From: Chiridota heheva
Lineage: Eukaryota; Echinodermata; Holothuroidea; Apodida; Chiridotidae
Direction of reading: 5' to 3'
NCBI GenBank assembly: GCA_020152595.1
Contig: JAIGNY010001673.1
Span: forward strand, 470,001 to 534,000
DNA: 64,000 nucleotides
The notes below the pieces were generated by a model. The model searched no databases, was not told the origin of the DNA, and saw only the letters and a list, made by a program, of their open reading frames with translations. Position numbers and translations under genes: made by a program. How positions within the stretch are numbered: the stretch's first letter is position 1; every line of letters begins with the position of its first letter. Positions 47,005 through 57,842 of the stretch are shown piece after piece.

Positions 47005-47222
47005 GTTGAATGTCTAACATGTTGAATGTCTAACAACATGTTGAATGTTCAACACAATCTTCAATGTCTAACAACATGTTGAATGTCTAACAACATGTTG
47101 AATGTCTAACAACATGTTGAATGTCTAACAACATGTTGAATGTCTAACAACATGTTGAATGTCTAACAACATGTTGAATGTCTAACAACATGTTGAATGT
47201 CTAACAACATGTTGAATGTCTA
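47005..47222 (+). repeat. 19-bp minisatellite, about 11 units
   Basis: ACAACATGTTGAATGTCTA in exact 19-bp steps, with a degenerate unit (TTCAACACAATCTTCAATG) near the left. AACATGTT is a palindrome inside each unit. Confidence 0.95.
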
Positions 47223-47689
47223 TACATCCTGATTATTAAGTTGTGTTTAGTCATTTTGTTTTGTGCAAAGCTGTAATTTGATGGAAGAAATTCATTGGAA
47301 AATTTTTCCTTCAACAATTGGTAGCACGGAGCATTCCATTATAGAATGAAGGTGAGATTCTCTTTCCTACATAGGACAGTACAGCTAGTGTAGGGCCTTG
47401 GCTTTGATATTATGGATTTGAATGCACAGTACAATGAATGTCCTTTTAAGATTTGAATGTATTGGTTATCATTTAACATTATTCATACTGTAATAGACCA
47501 CGCAGTACAGCTTATCAATGCACTTCACCGAAAAGAATAACAACTCCCCTCCACACAAATGAATGAGCCCTAATTGTTATTAAGCATTCTCACACAAACC
47601 AAGCAGAAACCGCGGGAAATACACCAATTTTCAATGTGAATGTTGGTCGATTCACGTTTTTGCCGATTATTTTCCAATATTATAAAAGT
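47223..47689. other. Spacer
   Basis: No supported feature. GAATGAAG|GTGAGA (47344) is donor-like but isolated. Confidence 0.35.
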
Positions 47690-47880
47690 GTGGGAGGGAA
47701 AGTCAAAAGTCGGAGGGGGGGCAGGGGGGGGGGGGATAAACCATAAATTCATGCTAAGATGCGAAAAATCACCAAAAAAAATATACAATTATTTCTTTTA
47801 AATAGCGCAGAGAGAGGAGAGAGGGGGGGCAAGGGTATTCCACAGCCCAAATGCCTTCTCAAATCCCGCCTATGACTGCA
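47690..47880 (-). repeat. Dispersed repeat (GGGCGGG/TTGTGGTTT family), copy
   Basis: GTGGGAGGGAAAGTCAAAAG, ATAAACCATAAATTCATGC and CTCAAATCCCGCC match the family at 17160 (same orientation) and 43060/49488 (inverted). Poly-G run at 47726-47735. Confidence 0.55.
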
Positions 47881-47968
47881 GTCCATGAGAGATTCACCCA
47901 TGACATTCTCAAAAAAACGTGAGTGAAGAATGCAGATCAGGGACCTGCGATCACGTTAGTTGTGCAAT

Positions 47969-48230
47969 CCCTTACAAAAATTTTAGCTTGCAGCACGTTT
48001 GCAACAAGCTAACATTTCTAGCTTGCACAAGCTTGCTGCAAGCTAGCATTTCTTAGCTTGCGCAAGCTTATTTGTTCCAAATAGCTTGTGCAAGCTTGCA
48101 GCATGCTCTTACAATGCAACTTAATTTGTTCCAAATAGCTTGTTCAAGCTTTCTGCATGCATATGCAAGCTTGCGCGAGCTTGTGCAAGCATGCCGAAGG
48201 CTTGCACAAGCTAATATTTATGTCCTATAA
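47969..48230. mobile_element. Palindrome-rich TIR element, copy 3 (degenerate)
   Basis: The left end CCCTTACAAAAATTTTAG matches the CCCTTACAGAAAA terminus. Interior of AGCTTGC/GCAAGCT words. The right terminus has decayed (AAGCTAATATTTATGTCC). Confidence 0.55.
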
Positions 48231-48789
48231 TAACTTTTTCATTTTGTGCGAAAATAGTTAGCCTATCAAAATTTTCAATGAGTGCACCTTTTGACTTCCA
48301 GTTCACTCATGCCCGGCGATTACATTGCCAGCTAGTGAGTCTGATCTTGGACTCTCACTCAAGTGAATTAACACATGTCATTATTTCTTTCTGCTCGTCA
48401 AGCAAGCTTATTGTCTGGGGATCTGATGGTGTCACTAAAGGGGGGCAGCGGGGAACCCTCCACCCCATCCTCCAGTTGGAAATTTCAAAAAAGTCAAACA
48501 ATTCTGGATTGTTTTGGTAATCCTGATGAAAGCAATCTGTCTTTTAAAGTTCAGTTGTTTACCAGCCATCTAATTGGCAAAAATGTCTGAAAAACCGAAT
48601 TTTAAAGTTAGGCCTATAATTTAGCAGTTTAGAGTTAGAAAATTTCCGACTTATTTTTCAAAATTCCAGAAGTTTTTCCTCAAAATATGTAACAACATCC
48701 CCAAATTTTAGAATTTGCTTCCTCATAATATCTTACTTTTTCCTCAAAACATCCAAAGTTTTCCTCAAAATATGTGACATTTTCTCCCA
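48231..48789. other. Spacer
   Basis: Loosely repeated TTTTCCTCAAAATAT words at 48670-48780. The frame 48278-48520 is not distinctive. Confidence 0.35.
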
Positions 48790-48898
48790 AATTTATTTGT
48801 TTTTTGGGAGGGGAGAGGGTGAGGGGTGGGTTAGCTTGGATGCTGATTTTTGATGGTCCCCCCCCCTCCCCCCCGCAAAAATGTCTAGCTACGCCACT
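48790..48898 (-). repeat. CAGTGGCGTAGC-type dispersed repeat, minus orientation
   Basis: It ends with TAGCTACGCCACTG, the inverse of the CAGTGGCGTAGCCAC start seen at 54036 and 62266, preceded by G- and C-rich runs. Short, non-coding. Confidence 0.5.
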
Positions 48899-49487
48899 GT
48901 CGGGATCATGATTAAGAGATCATGATTCAGAGATAAATGTGAACGCAGCCTTTTGATGAACCAAAGACAATGAGTCTTTTTATCTGATGTGACACTTGTC
49001 ATCTTCACAGTAAAGACTCCCATCCTTTATCATTTTTCAAGAAACGAAAAAATGACCTCTGATCTCTACTTCTTCAAAAGAATCCAAATTCATGTATTTA
49101 CAACTATGCATTTTAGCTCTGACAGTAATTGGAGGACTTGAACATGGTAGGGGTGATGTAAGGGGTCTGAGTGAAAAACAAATATCGCAACATGAAATAT
49201 TTATTACCACCTCACAGGGAAAATATTGCTATTTTAAGGAAAAAAATCCAACTGTGACACTTGTTTCATGTTCTGCTGGTTTTTGATAATTGAAACCTAT
49301 ATAAATCTGATGTATCTTTTCCTTTTCCTCAACCAACACCTAAAATATTATTTGTTGCAGACTTTTTGTTGCAGAAGACCCTGAAATTTTGAATTGATTG
49401 TAAGGTAAATCTAGACTATTCAAATGAAAGACATTAACTTTGTGAGGGAATAAGTATAGGCATATATACTTATCTCCACCCCCATAG
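48899..49487. other. Spacer
   Basis: Frame 49092-49286 begins with a signal-peptide-like MYLQLCILALTVIGG and has a GT after CATG (49144), but nothing else supports a gene. Confidence 0.3.
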
Positions 49488-49622
49488 GTGGAATTTTAGA
49501 AGGGGGGGGGGGGAAGGGGAGCATTTATTCCCCCCCACACTTTTCTGAATATGTATCTTTTGTATGGTGGTTTTTTTTGCATCTTAGCATAATTTTGTGG
49601 TTCCCTCCCCCTCCCACTTTTA
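49488..49622 (+). repeat. Dispersed repeat (TTGTGGTTTCCC family), copy
   Basis: Same block order as 43060-43230: poly-G, CCCCCCACACTTTTC, TTTTTTGCATCTTAGCAT, TTTTGTGGTTCCCTCC. Confidence 0.55.
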
Positions 49623-49627
49623 ACTTT

Positions 49628-49735
49628 CAAGGTCCAGAAATTTTGTTAAAAGGTCCAGAATTTTTGTTAAAAGGTTTAGAAAGTTTGCTAGAAGGTCCAG
49701 AAATTTTGTTAATAGGTCCAGAAATTTTGATATAA
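49628..49735 (+). repeat. About 21-22-bp repeats, five units
   Basis: AAGGTCCAGAAATTTTGTTA repeats with small changes (AATAGGTCCAG, AAGGTTTAGAAAG). Confidence 0.85.
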
Positions 49736-50330
49736 TTTAGCCTACGACCAGTGTAAAGTCTGCCATTTTGACACAATTTTGGCAATTTTTGATGCCACTC
49801 ACTCATCAGTAATTTCTTTCGTTCTAGACCCTCCCAATCATCATGACTGGCTTATACACCACTGCATATATGGGTATTCCTTTAAATAAAGATGTTACTG
49901 TGGAATTGATTGATTCATCAATATTGATAATGGTTGTGAAACTGCCACTTGTAGGAATGATGACCTCTGTTTTCGTTCAAACACCTGCATCTGTTATTTG
50001 TTGTCATTGAGTGAGTCTGGCACAAACTTTTGAGTCATATTTTGAAGTTGTGACATTTAATTGCTTCTTTCGGTGAATCTTCAGAATTTTAGATGGTAGG
50101 ATTGTTACAAGAGGTATGTGTAGAAGCTCCTTGTATAGACCTAGGTGTCTTGTCCAATAACATCATAAAATGAGTGCAATTATGCAGAGGTTATTTCCAC
50201 ACCTTAATTGTCATCAGCTTGTCACACTAGGGTATTTTTTTCTTCAAATTGGTAAAGGATTATCTCAGTAAATACTTACAACGTATAATAGTGGCCCTAT
50301 GGGAGAGATGGGATATGCTGCCCACGAGAT
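49736..50330. other. Spacer
   Basis: No recognised feature. Confidence 0.35.
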
Positions 50331-50339
50331 AATCGGATG

Positions 50340-50632
50340 TGCATTTTCGTTTAATTCATTAAATGATAAACGATCATCTTTATTGATCGTTTATCGGTTA
50401 AGTGATAACACGCCAAAAAGTCAAAAGCTCATTGTTTATGTTGTATATTGTTGCACACACTGTGTGTACATGCAGTACAGTACTATAGGCCTGCTCAGTA
50501 CAGTAAACAATTAGCACGAGTGGTGTCAGAAATCTGGTGATTTACTCTAACAAACACATCTTTCTAACAAAGAACAGTAAACGATAGTATCGATCATTTA
50601 TCGGTTACGGATAAATGGTTGCATCCCTAGAG
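50340..50632. mobile_element. hAT-like element end (putative)
   Basis: GATAAACGATCATC...GATCGTTTATCGGTTAAG on the left and CGATCATTTATCGGTTACGG then GGTTGCATCCCTAG on the right resemble subterminal repeats and the CTAGGGATGCAACC terminus of hAT elements. A matching left terminus is not found, so boundaries are uncertain. Confidence 0.35.
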
Positions 50633-51309
50633 ATAATTCCCCCCCCCATCCAGAAAATTTTGTAAATGTGAAATGTTTAGTCTGATTTGCAGGCTTTTTC
50701 CCCTATGAGAAAAATTTGCCTCTCTTGCCCCTCCCTTATGATCAAAATCCTGGTGCCACCACTGACAACATATATGCAGTGCCCGATCCAGGATATTTTC
50801 ATGGGACTGAGGGGGGAAGGCACCACTTGACCTATTACATTTTTGTGGTGTTGCTCACTACGTGGCACTGGATATAATTTGTAGGGTGGGGGTAATAGGT
50901 ATATGTTAACAAATCACCCTTCATGCCTTGTTTTTATTCTTTGAATTTATTCAGATTTTTTGTCCATGTTACGCCAATGGCGGAGGAGGGAGGGGGGGGG
51001 GGAAACATGTCTGATGGCCACCAACTTAAATCCGCCATTGTGTGGCAGGGGTGCAGATCTGTGGGTTACTAATCCATTCATTTTAAGATGTGAAGCAAGT
51101 TAATAATTTTCGAGAATTTTTTTAAAAGAGGATCTGATTAAGAAGGATAAAAAATATAGAAGAAAATAAAGAAAGATGATTATGGAACAAATTTCATACA
51201 ATCTAAAATGTCTCCTAACTTTCTTCATTATATTCACACTTTTATTAGAATAAGAAATAATTATTTACTACCATTGTTGAATTTGATAGTCTCCCCTCCA
51301 AAAAAAACG
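50633..51309. other. Spacer
   Basis: C- and G-runs (50638-50647, 50988-51001). No gene. Confidence 0.35.
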
Positions 51310-52075
51310 AAGGATTAATTCAGTGGTCACGCAAGTTGATCTCATATGAAGGAGGAACTCAGAAAAAATAAAATGGTGATGAAAGCGTTCAAAAATTGTT
51401 ATTTATTCCGTTAAGGAGATATTTAAATTTAAAGGATTAGTTCAGTGGTCAAGCAAGTCTATCTTATATAAAAGAGGACTTCAAAAGAAACAAAATGGTT
51501 AAGAAAGTGTTCAAAAATGTTATTTATTCCGTTAAGGAGATATTTAAGTTTAAAGGATTAGTTCAGTGGTCAAGCAAGTCTATCTTATATGTAAGAGGAC
51601 TTCAAAAGAAACAAAATGGTGAAGGAATCATTCAAATATCTGCTTCATACAAATTGTATTTGAATATTCCACTGTGTCCAAACTTCTTGCTATGATTTAT
51701 GTAAATGTTGTTGTAAACTGATGTGAAGATACAAAATAAATCAAATCAAATCATATTTTGTCCTTGCGATTTTGCGGCTTAAAAAGCATTGGATATGTCA
51801 GGAAAGTGGTAAAACAACATCTTGTACGGGTAATTATAAAAAGTAGAAAGTTTGAGGGAAAATAATTCGAGAAAAAAAAAAAAATTACATCAATTTTCTA
51901 AAAAATACATTAACAATTGTTAAGAATGTGAGGATGAGGGCAGCAACCTTCTACAGTAGACTTACCACATCAGTCATTTCTACACAGGTAAGACAGAACT
52001 TGAATATCTCCTTAACGGAATAAGATATTGTTAGTTTCTTCACCATTTTGGTTGTTTTGAGTTCCTCTTTCATAG
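51310..52075. mobile_element. Fold-back MITE with its 5' arm in triplicate and an insert
   Basis: The arm (AAGGATTAGTTCAGTGG to AAGGAGATATTTAAGTTTAA) is present three times in tandem at 51310, 51432 and 51555. At about 51640 a LINE-tail-like segment ending AAAATAAATCAAATCAAATC is inserted. The MITE core then resumes (GTCCTTGCGATTTTGCGG) and runs to the inverted 3' arm, cut at CCTCTTTCATAG. The same structure from 51461 recurs at 56942. Confidence 0.75.
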
Positions 52076-52367
52076 TGGCTATTTCAAATGCCAGTGTGTT
52101 TAACCATTGTGACTTTGAAAGACCTAATCTTGTTAATCCTACTGACAGTAATGACATGGTCGTGAGTGACTCGCATATTTTTATTTAAGTGAGAATGCTT
52201 CTTCCAATGATTTGAATGGTGTTTTCGTAGATAGCTTAGTCCACAATTGTATAACGAATGACGACCAGCATGTATTTGATTTTATAATGATAGTATTACT
52301 GTTCTTCTATCGACATTAATGATTTACACACTGAGGAATGTACTTCTGGGACTAATTTATCTGTAGT
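52076..52367 (+). other. Protein-like spacer of unknown origin
   Basis: In copy 2 the matching stretch (57522-57794) is one open frame with NHCDFERPNLVNPTDS, SENASSNDLNGVFVDSLVH and NDDQHVFDF. Here one T fewer in ATTTTTATTT shifts the frame. It may be a relic of a transposon ORF. No family recognised. Confidence 0.3.
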
Positions 52368-52720
52368 ACCCTTACAGAAAAAGTAGCTTGCAGCAAGCTT
52401 GCAGCAAGCTTGTGACAAGGTAACAATTTTTAGCTTGCACAAACTTGCAGCAATGTAAGCTTGCTAGCTTGCGCAAACTAACATTAGCTTATGCAAGCTA
52501 GCAAAAAATATTTGTTAGCTTGCGCAAGCTTGTGCAAGCTTGCAGAAAGATTTTGCAAGCTTGCGGAAAGGTTTTTGCTAGCTTGCGCAAGCTAAAAAGT
52601 TTGCATTTGCCCCAAATACTAGCTTGCTGCAAGCTTGCGGAAAGGTTGCAGCAAGTTTGCGCAAGCTGAAAATTGTTAGCTTATCGCAAGCTTGCGGCAA
52701 CCTACTTTTTCTGTAAGGGT
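52368..52720. mobile_element. Palindrome-rich TIR element, copy 4
   Basis: The best termini of the family: ACCCTTACAGAAAAAGTAG on the left and its exact inverse CTACTTTTTCTGTAAGGGT on the right. Interior of AGCTTGCGCAAGCT palindromes and GCAAGCTTGC runs. No ORF. Confidence 0.8.
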
Positions 52721-52746
52721 GCATATCAATTCACGTAGCTGATAGA

Positions 52747-54003
52747 AAAATCATGATGCTCTACAGTCATAGTTTGTTGTACTCAAATACTCAATGTGCC
52801 TTTTCTATCGCAGCTATCTCTGAAAGATGGCTGCATATTGTATGGGGTAATACACACCCCACTTACCTGAACCACCTATTCATTCTCCAGAAAAACTATT
52901 TGTGTAATCGCATCGTCAGACTATATAACTCATAACTCACCTGTAGAACTCATACCTCACCTATATAACTCATACCTCACCTATAGAACTCATACCTCAC
53001 CTATAGAATTCACACCTCACCTATAGAACTCATAACTCACCTATATAACTCATAACTCACCTATATAACTCATACCTCACCTATATAACTCATACCTCAC
53101 CTATAGAACTCATACCTCACCTATAGAATTCACACCTCACCTATAGAACTCATAACTCGCCTATATAACTCATACCTCACCTATAGAACTCATACCTCAC
53201 CTATATAACTCATACCTCACCTATAGAACTCATACCTCACCTATAGAATTCACACCTCACCTATAGAACTCATAACTCACCTATATAACTCATAACTCAC
53301 CTATATAACTCATACCTCACCTATAGAACTTATACTTCACCTATAGAACTCATACCTCACCTATAGAACTCACACCTCACCTACAGAACACACACTCCAC
53401 CTACAGAACTCATACCCCACCTACAGAACTCACACCCCACCTACAGAACTCACACCCCACCTACAGAACTCACATCTCACCTACATAACTCACATCTCAC
53501 CTTCAGAACTCACACCTCACCTACAGAACTCACACCTCACCTACAGAACTCACATCCCACCTACAGAACTCGCACCCCACCTACAGAACTCTCACCCCAC
53601 CTACAGAACTCACACCCCACCTACAGAACTCACACCCCACCTACAGAACTCACACCCCACAAACAGAACTCACACCCCACAAACAGAACTCGCACCCCGC
53701 AAACAGAACTCACACCTTACCTACAGAACTCACACCTCACCTTCAGAACTAACACCTCACATACAGAACTCACACCGCACCTACAGAACTCACACCTCAC
53801 CTATAGAACTCACACTTCACCTATAGAACTCATATTTCACCTATAGAACTCATACCTCACCTTTATAACTCGTACCTCACAGCTTTTTAAAGACTTGAAG
53901 ATTCTCACTTTGTTCAATATTTATAGATTCCAATTAGGTGTATTCATGTATAAAGCTACTAACAACCTATTGCCTAATTTGCTGTGCAGCCTCTTCAGCT
54001 TTA
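52747..54003 (+). mobile_element. LINE reverse-transcriptase fragment split by a minisatellite, copy 1
   Basis: The part before the array reads LYSHSLLYSNTQ, then LHIVWGNTHPTYLNHLF and ILQK. The part after (53880-54003) reads LFKDLKILTLFNIYRFQ then GVFMYKATNNLLPNLL. Together they follow the conserved C-terminal RT region (WGNTYxTxLxxLxxLQKKAVRII...SDYxxHTxPLFxxLxIL...QxxxFMYKxxxNLLP). This copy has a 3-bp loss before IVWG, a 2-base shift after LQK, and is cut at 54003 by a deletion. Superfamily: Jockey/CR1-like non-LTR, by motif. Confidence 0.75.
52921..53880 (+). repeat. 20-bp minisatellite inside the LINE, 48 units, copy 1
   Basis: The unit is CTATAGAACTCATACCTCAC with exact 20-bp spacing over 960 bp. 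The left third is CTATATAACTCATA-type, the middle CTACAGAACTCACACCCC-type, and the right end drifts back to CTATAGAACTCATA. The flanks are LINE RT codons on both sides. Confidence 0.97.
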
Positions 54004-54320
54004 AATTTCAACTAATCAAAAAATTTGAACTAAATCAGTGGCGTAGCCACAGGGGGGTGGGGATGGGGACGGTCCGGATCCCCATTTTTTGAGGAATTTT
54101 TCAAAATTGGGATAAACTTTGCTTTTTATATATTGTTTTGCTTAATAAAAAAATGTCCTCAGAAGTGGGCTAAATTTGAACACTTCATCATGGGAGGGGG
54201 TGGGGATAGGACCTTCTCGAACTCCGTCATTTTTTTAATGCTGTCCTTATGCCGAATTTATATTATTCAACTCTAGATATCCATAATGCTAAAGCATGCC
54301 ATCTCTCCAGAATAAATTAG
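54004..54320 (+). repeat. CAGTGGCGTAGCCAC dispersed repeat, copy 1
   Basis: CAGTGGCGTAGCCAC at 54036 (a perfect GTGGC/GCCAC hairpin) is followed by G-rich stretches, GGTCCGGATCCCC and AAAAAATGTCCTCAGAAGTG. The same occurs at 62259-62550. The first 30 bp belong to the right end of the CCTCTTTAA SINE family. Confidence 0.6.
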
Positions 54321-54768
54321 GTCTCCGAGTTACAATTTAAGCCACACCCACCATAGCAACGCGGTAAGTAGGTGGGGCAAACAAACCTCAAATCTGCAAT
54401 CATGCATGACTAATGCATTGACATTTAGATGTTCACGAGGCCTGCCGCAAGCTTTGATCCATTTATGGCACTTCTCCGGATCTTTAGAATTTTTAGCAAA
54501 AGGGATGAACAAAATTAAGTTTGCTAACTGTTATGGGCATCAGATTTACAAAGCCCGCAGTGCAATTTTTGTTCACCATTTTGCCATCACCCAGTTTGTG
54601 TGTGCAGAAATTTGTTTTGTACAGTAAATTACATTGACTACATGAGCACGGGCTGCTAGCTTGTTGTACTGTACCAGTACGTGCAGGATGTTTGCCCCGC
54701 TTAGCTACGCAGATTTTGTTGCTAGGCAAATTTGTGCAGCGATTGGTTAAAACAAGCTGTCAATCATG
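54321..54768. mobile_element. Dispersed 0.45-kb element, copy 2
   Basis: GTCTCCGAGTTACAATT to AAAACAAGCTGTCAATC, the same block order as 3803-4270 including CCATAGCAACGCGGTAA, GTTGCTAGGCAAATT and GCGATTGGTTAAAAC. About 15-20% diverged from copy 1 but nearly identical to 62551-62998. Overlapping open frames on both strands are not genes. Confidence 0.65.
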
Positions 54769-55290
54769 GTTAATTGAGTAGGGTCTTGTTTTCTTTGATG
54801 CTGATGAAAATCTGAAAAATTGACAATTTGCCTTGGTCAGCTCCATCATATCCAAAGAAGTATAAGGACTGCGAGACGACCGGTCTGGAGATTATAATCA
54901 CTCATGGAGGGAGAAAGTGGGTGAAAAATACTCTGTGAGATAGTATCAGTTTTAAAACAGAATCCCAAGAAAAACTGTAGCCTAACCTTGATCCCGTAAC
55001 ATGTTTTTATTCATTTTTAAATTGAAGATAATGAATGGTTTATTTTTCAGGAAATTTTTATGAAAAATTCCCTTAAATGTTGGCAGATATCCAGATAAAC
55101 AGAGGAATCTTGAGACAAGATCTGCAAAGTTTTACTTAAAAAAGAAGTGAAATATTGTTTGTCAATTCACACTGCCTTTGGTGTTGAATTTCAAAATGAT
55201 ATTGATTGCCCCTGTGAGTTGCATTTTATGCAGAGATAATTGGCATAATTGTTTGTTAACAAATGCATGTCAATGTTTTTACTTCTTTAA
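54769..55290. other. Unique part of the duplicated block
   Basis: No recognised gene or element. It matches 62999-63523 closely. Confidence 0.4.
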
Positions 55291-55299
55291 AGGATTAGT

Positions 55300-55813
55300 T
55301 CTGGTGAGTTCATACCTACCTATGATACCTATGATGTTTCCAGGACGAAAGGCTAGTAGCCTGAGATTCCAGACCTAGAAGTGTCAAGTAATTCGTGATG
55401 CTCGCCTTGAAGTGAAAGCGACAAGCCTGATTACACCAGTGCTTGCTTATCCAGCCTGTTCTTAAACAAATTTATATTGCATGCTTCCATAATCTCCTTT
55501 GGTAAATTCTTCCATAATTTGCAAATCCGATTGGAGAAAAAATTATGTTAACGCTGGTGAATGGATGTGATTGAAGAATTTTCCTGTTTTTAGAACCTCT
55601 GGTTCTAGTATTATTACGAATAGGTCATAAATTTGCAAATCTTGAATCATATATATGTGAGACCATCTTATATACTTTAATCATATCACCTCTTGCTCTT
55701 CTGTAAGTTAATGTTGGTAGATTCATATTATTAAGCCTGTCAGGATATGGCAGATTACGCAAATGTGGAATAAGTTTGGTGGCTCTACTTTGAACATTTT
55801 CAATCAACTCAAT
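55300..55813 (-). mobile_element. LINE 3' end on minus strand (RT C-terminus), copy 1
   Basis: Reading down from 55810: IENVQSRATKLIPHLRNL, PYPDRLNNMNLPTLTYRR and ARGDMIKVYKMVSHIY, then after a stop and shift NNTRTRGSKNRKI..., FFSNRICKLWKNLPKEI, INLFKNRLDKQALV, stop at 55433-55431. This is the classic C-terminus of LINE RT (VQRRATKLIPxLxxLxYxxRLxxLxLPTLxYRRxRGDMI...LPxxVxxAxSVxxFKxRLDK). One base is lost at GTTAACGC relative to copy 2, which breaks the frame. The 3' flank runs to a MITE stub at 55287. Confidence 0.8.
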
Positions 55814-56357
55814 ATCATCTTATATGAAAGAGGACAAAATGGTGAAGAAAGCATTTCAAAATCTCATTTGGTTAAGATGAATTTTAAGTTTGGTCTCATT
55901 TGTGTAGAAACGACTGAAATCAGACTTGTTATGACATCACAGTCTCAGATTCAAGTCTTTATGTAATCTATCATATTTTGTAGTGCGATTTTGTGGCTTC
56001 ACAACCATATTGGATGTGAGAGGAAAGTAGTAAAACAGAGTCTAGTAAGGGTGTTTCTAATTTACCACATGAAGAAAGTTTGAGGAAAAATAATTCAAAT
56101 AGTAAAACATTAAATACATTTTTCTTTAAAATACATTAACAATTATTAAGAACGTGGGGATGAGGGCAAGGGCACCAACCATCCATAGTGAGCTTACTAC
56201 ATCAGTCATTTCTACACAGATAAGACAGAGGTGTAAGCTGAATATCTCCTCAACGGAATAAGATATTTGAATGCTTCCTTCACCATTTTGTGTCTCTAAA
56301 AGTCTAGCTCTTTCATATAAGATTAACTTGCTTGACCACTGAACTGATCCTTTCAAG
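55814..56357. mobile_element. Fold-back MITE, nearly complete
   Basis: ATCTTATATGAAAGAGGAC at the left, the CTTGTTATGACATCACAG core, and CTTGACCACTGAACTGATCC at the right. The outer left terminus is lost where it joins the LINE end. 544 bp, no coding. Confidence 0.7.
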
Positions 56358-56640
56358 ATTTTCCACATAATCCTTGTGTGTGTGAATTCTAATTCTGTAC
56401 TATGATATCTTTCTGCCACATTTTATAATTTTCATACTTTTCAATATTATTTTTATATTTTGAAATGTAAAGTTGTGAAATTGGTACTGTAAAACCTGGC
56501 AAAATTTGAATATTCATGAAAAAGAACATCAATTTAAGAAAAAGAAGTCTTTATGTTTTACAAAATCGTATTTTGTTTTGGAGTTGTGGTTGATCAAAGA
56601 ATCAATAATATTTGCAAAATTTATGACAAAGTATGTTGAC
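56358..56640. other. Spacer between duplicate copies
   Basis: AT-rich, nothing recognised. Confidence 0.35.
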
Positions 56641-56644
56641 ATCA

Positions 56645-56790
56645 TATCCTACAGTCCGGTCCATGCTCCCGATCGGAAAATATTCCGATTGGCAAATCTT
56701 CTGATCGCAAATCTTTCCTATTGGCAATTTCTCCGATTGGGAAATATCCCGATCGAGATTTCCTGATTGGGAGATTGAGATAAGTTCAGC
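56645..56790. repeat. Irregular CCGATTGG/CCGATCGG repeats
   Basis: About seven words such as CCCGATCGGAAAAT, TCCGATTGGCAAAT, CTGATCGCAAATC and TCCGATTGGGAAAT spaced 14-20 bp apart. It begins CAGTCCGGTCCATGCTCCC, like 781 (AGTCCGGTTTGTACTCCC). Confidence 0.65.
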
Positions 56791-56941
56791 CAATAATTTC
56801 TTTTTGTTTTTCAAATTCTGTCATTTCTAAAGTTGTGTACTTTGCAAATGATATTGAAATTATTTTTTCTGTATACTTTGAGCTTTTGCTGGTGACTAAA
56901 ATGTCAAAATCTGCTCTTCAGAAACTATTGAAATGAATTTC

Positions 56942-57549
56942 ATCTTATATAAAAGAGGACTTCAAAAGAAACAAAATGGTTAAGAAAGTGTTCAAAAATG
57001 TTATTTATTCCGTTATGAGATATTTAAGTTTAAAGGATTAGTTCAGTGGTCAAGCAAGTCTATCTTATATGTAAGAGGACTTCAAAAGAAACAAATGGTG
57101 AAGGAATCATTCAAATATCTGCTTCATACAAATTGTATTTGAATATTCCACTGTGTCCAAACTTCTTGCTATGATTTATGTAAATGTTGTTGTAAACTGA
57201 TGTGAAGATACAAAATAAATCAAATCAAATCATATTTTGTCCTTATGATTTTGCGGCTTAAAAAGCATTGATATGTCAGGAAAGTGGTAAAACAACATCT
57301 TGTACGGGTAATTATAAAAGTAGAAAGTTTGAGGGAAAATAATTCGAGAAAAAAAAAAATTACATCAATTTTCTAAAAATACATTAACAATTGTTAAGAA
57401 TGTGAGGATGAGGGCAGCAACCTTCTACAGTAGACTTACCACATCAGTCATTTCTACACAGGTAAGACAGAACTTGAATATCTCCTTAACGGAATAAGAT
57501 ATTGTTAGTTTCTTCACCATTTTGGTTGTTTTGAGTTCCTCTTTCATAG
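56942..57549. mobile_element. Fold-back MITE with insert, copy 2 version
   Basis: Same order as 51461-52075: two arm units, the ATAAATCAAATCAAATC-tailed insert (57110-57230), core and truncated 3' arm. The extra first arm unit found at 51310 is absent. Confidence 0.75.
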
Positions 57550-57842
57550 TGGCTATTTCAAATGCCAGTGTGTTTAACCATTGTGACTTTGAAAGACCTA
57601 ATCTTGTTAATCCTACTGACAGTAATGACATGGTCGTGAGTGACTCGCATATTTTTTATTTAAGTGAGAATGCTTCTTCCAATGATTTGAATGGTGTTTT
57701 CGTAGATAGCTTAGTCCACAATTGTATAACGAATGACGACCAGCATGTATTTGATTTTATAATGATAGTATTACTGTTCTTCTATCGACATTAATGATTT
57801 ACACACTGAGGAATGTACTTCTGGGACTAATTTATCTGTAGT
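57550..57842 (+). other. Protein-like spacer, copy 2
   Basis: A 90-codon frame (57522-57794) is open here and broken by a 1-bp change in copy 1. See 52076-52367. Unrecognised. Confidence 0.3.

Larger units (their letters stand above)
51461..55770 (+). other. Large direct duplication, copy 1 (with internal deletion)
   Basis: It matches 56942-64000 nearly base for base: 51461-54003 with 56942-59491, and 54002-55770 with 62226-64000. The offset is 5481 bp at the left, 5487 bp after the minisatellite and about 8230 bp at the right. The difference is a segment (59491-62226) absent from this copy. Content: MITE, protein-like spacer, palindrome element, LINE with minisatellite, dispersed elements, minus-strand LINE end. 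Confidence 0.93.

Noticed and set aside
46706..47020. 104-codon minus-strand frame
   Set aside because: Third-position composition is near background, the start lies in a satellite and there are no splice signals. Noted but not called.
47005..47222. Telomere-like or protein-binding tandem array
   Set aside because: The 19-bp unit is not a telomere repeat, and nothing beyond the small AACATGTT palindrome supports a binding role.
48278..49286. 80-codon frame at 48278 and signal-peptide-like start at 49092
   Set aside because: No supporting context. Frames of this size are expected by chance in 64 kb.
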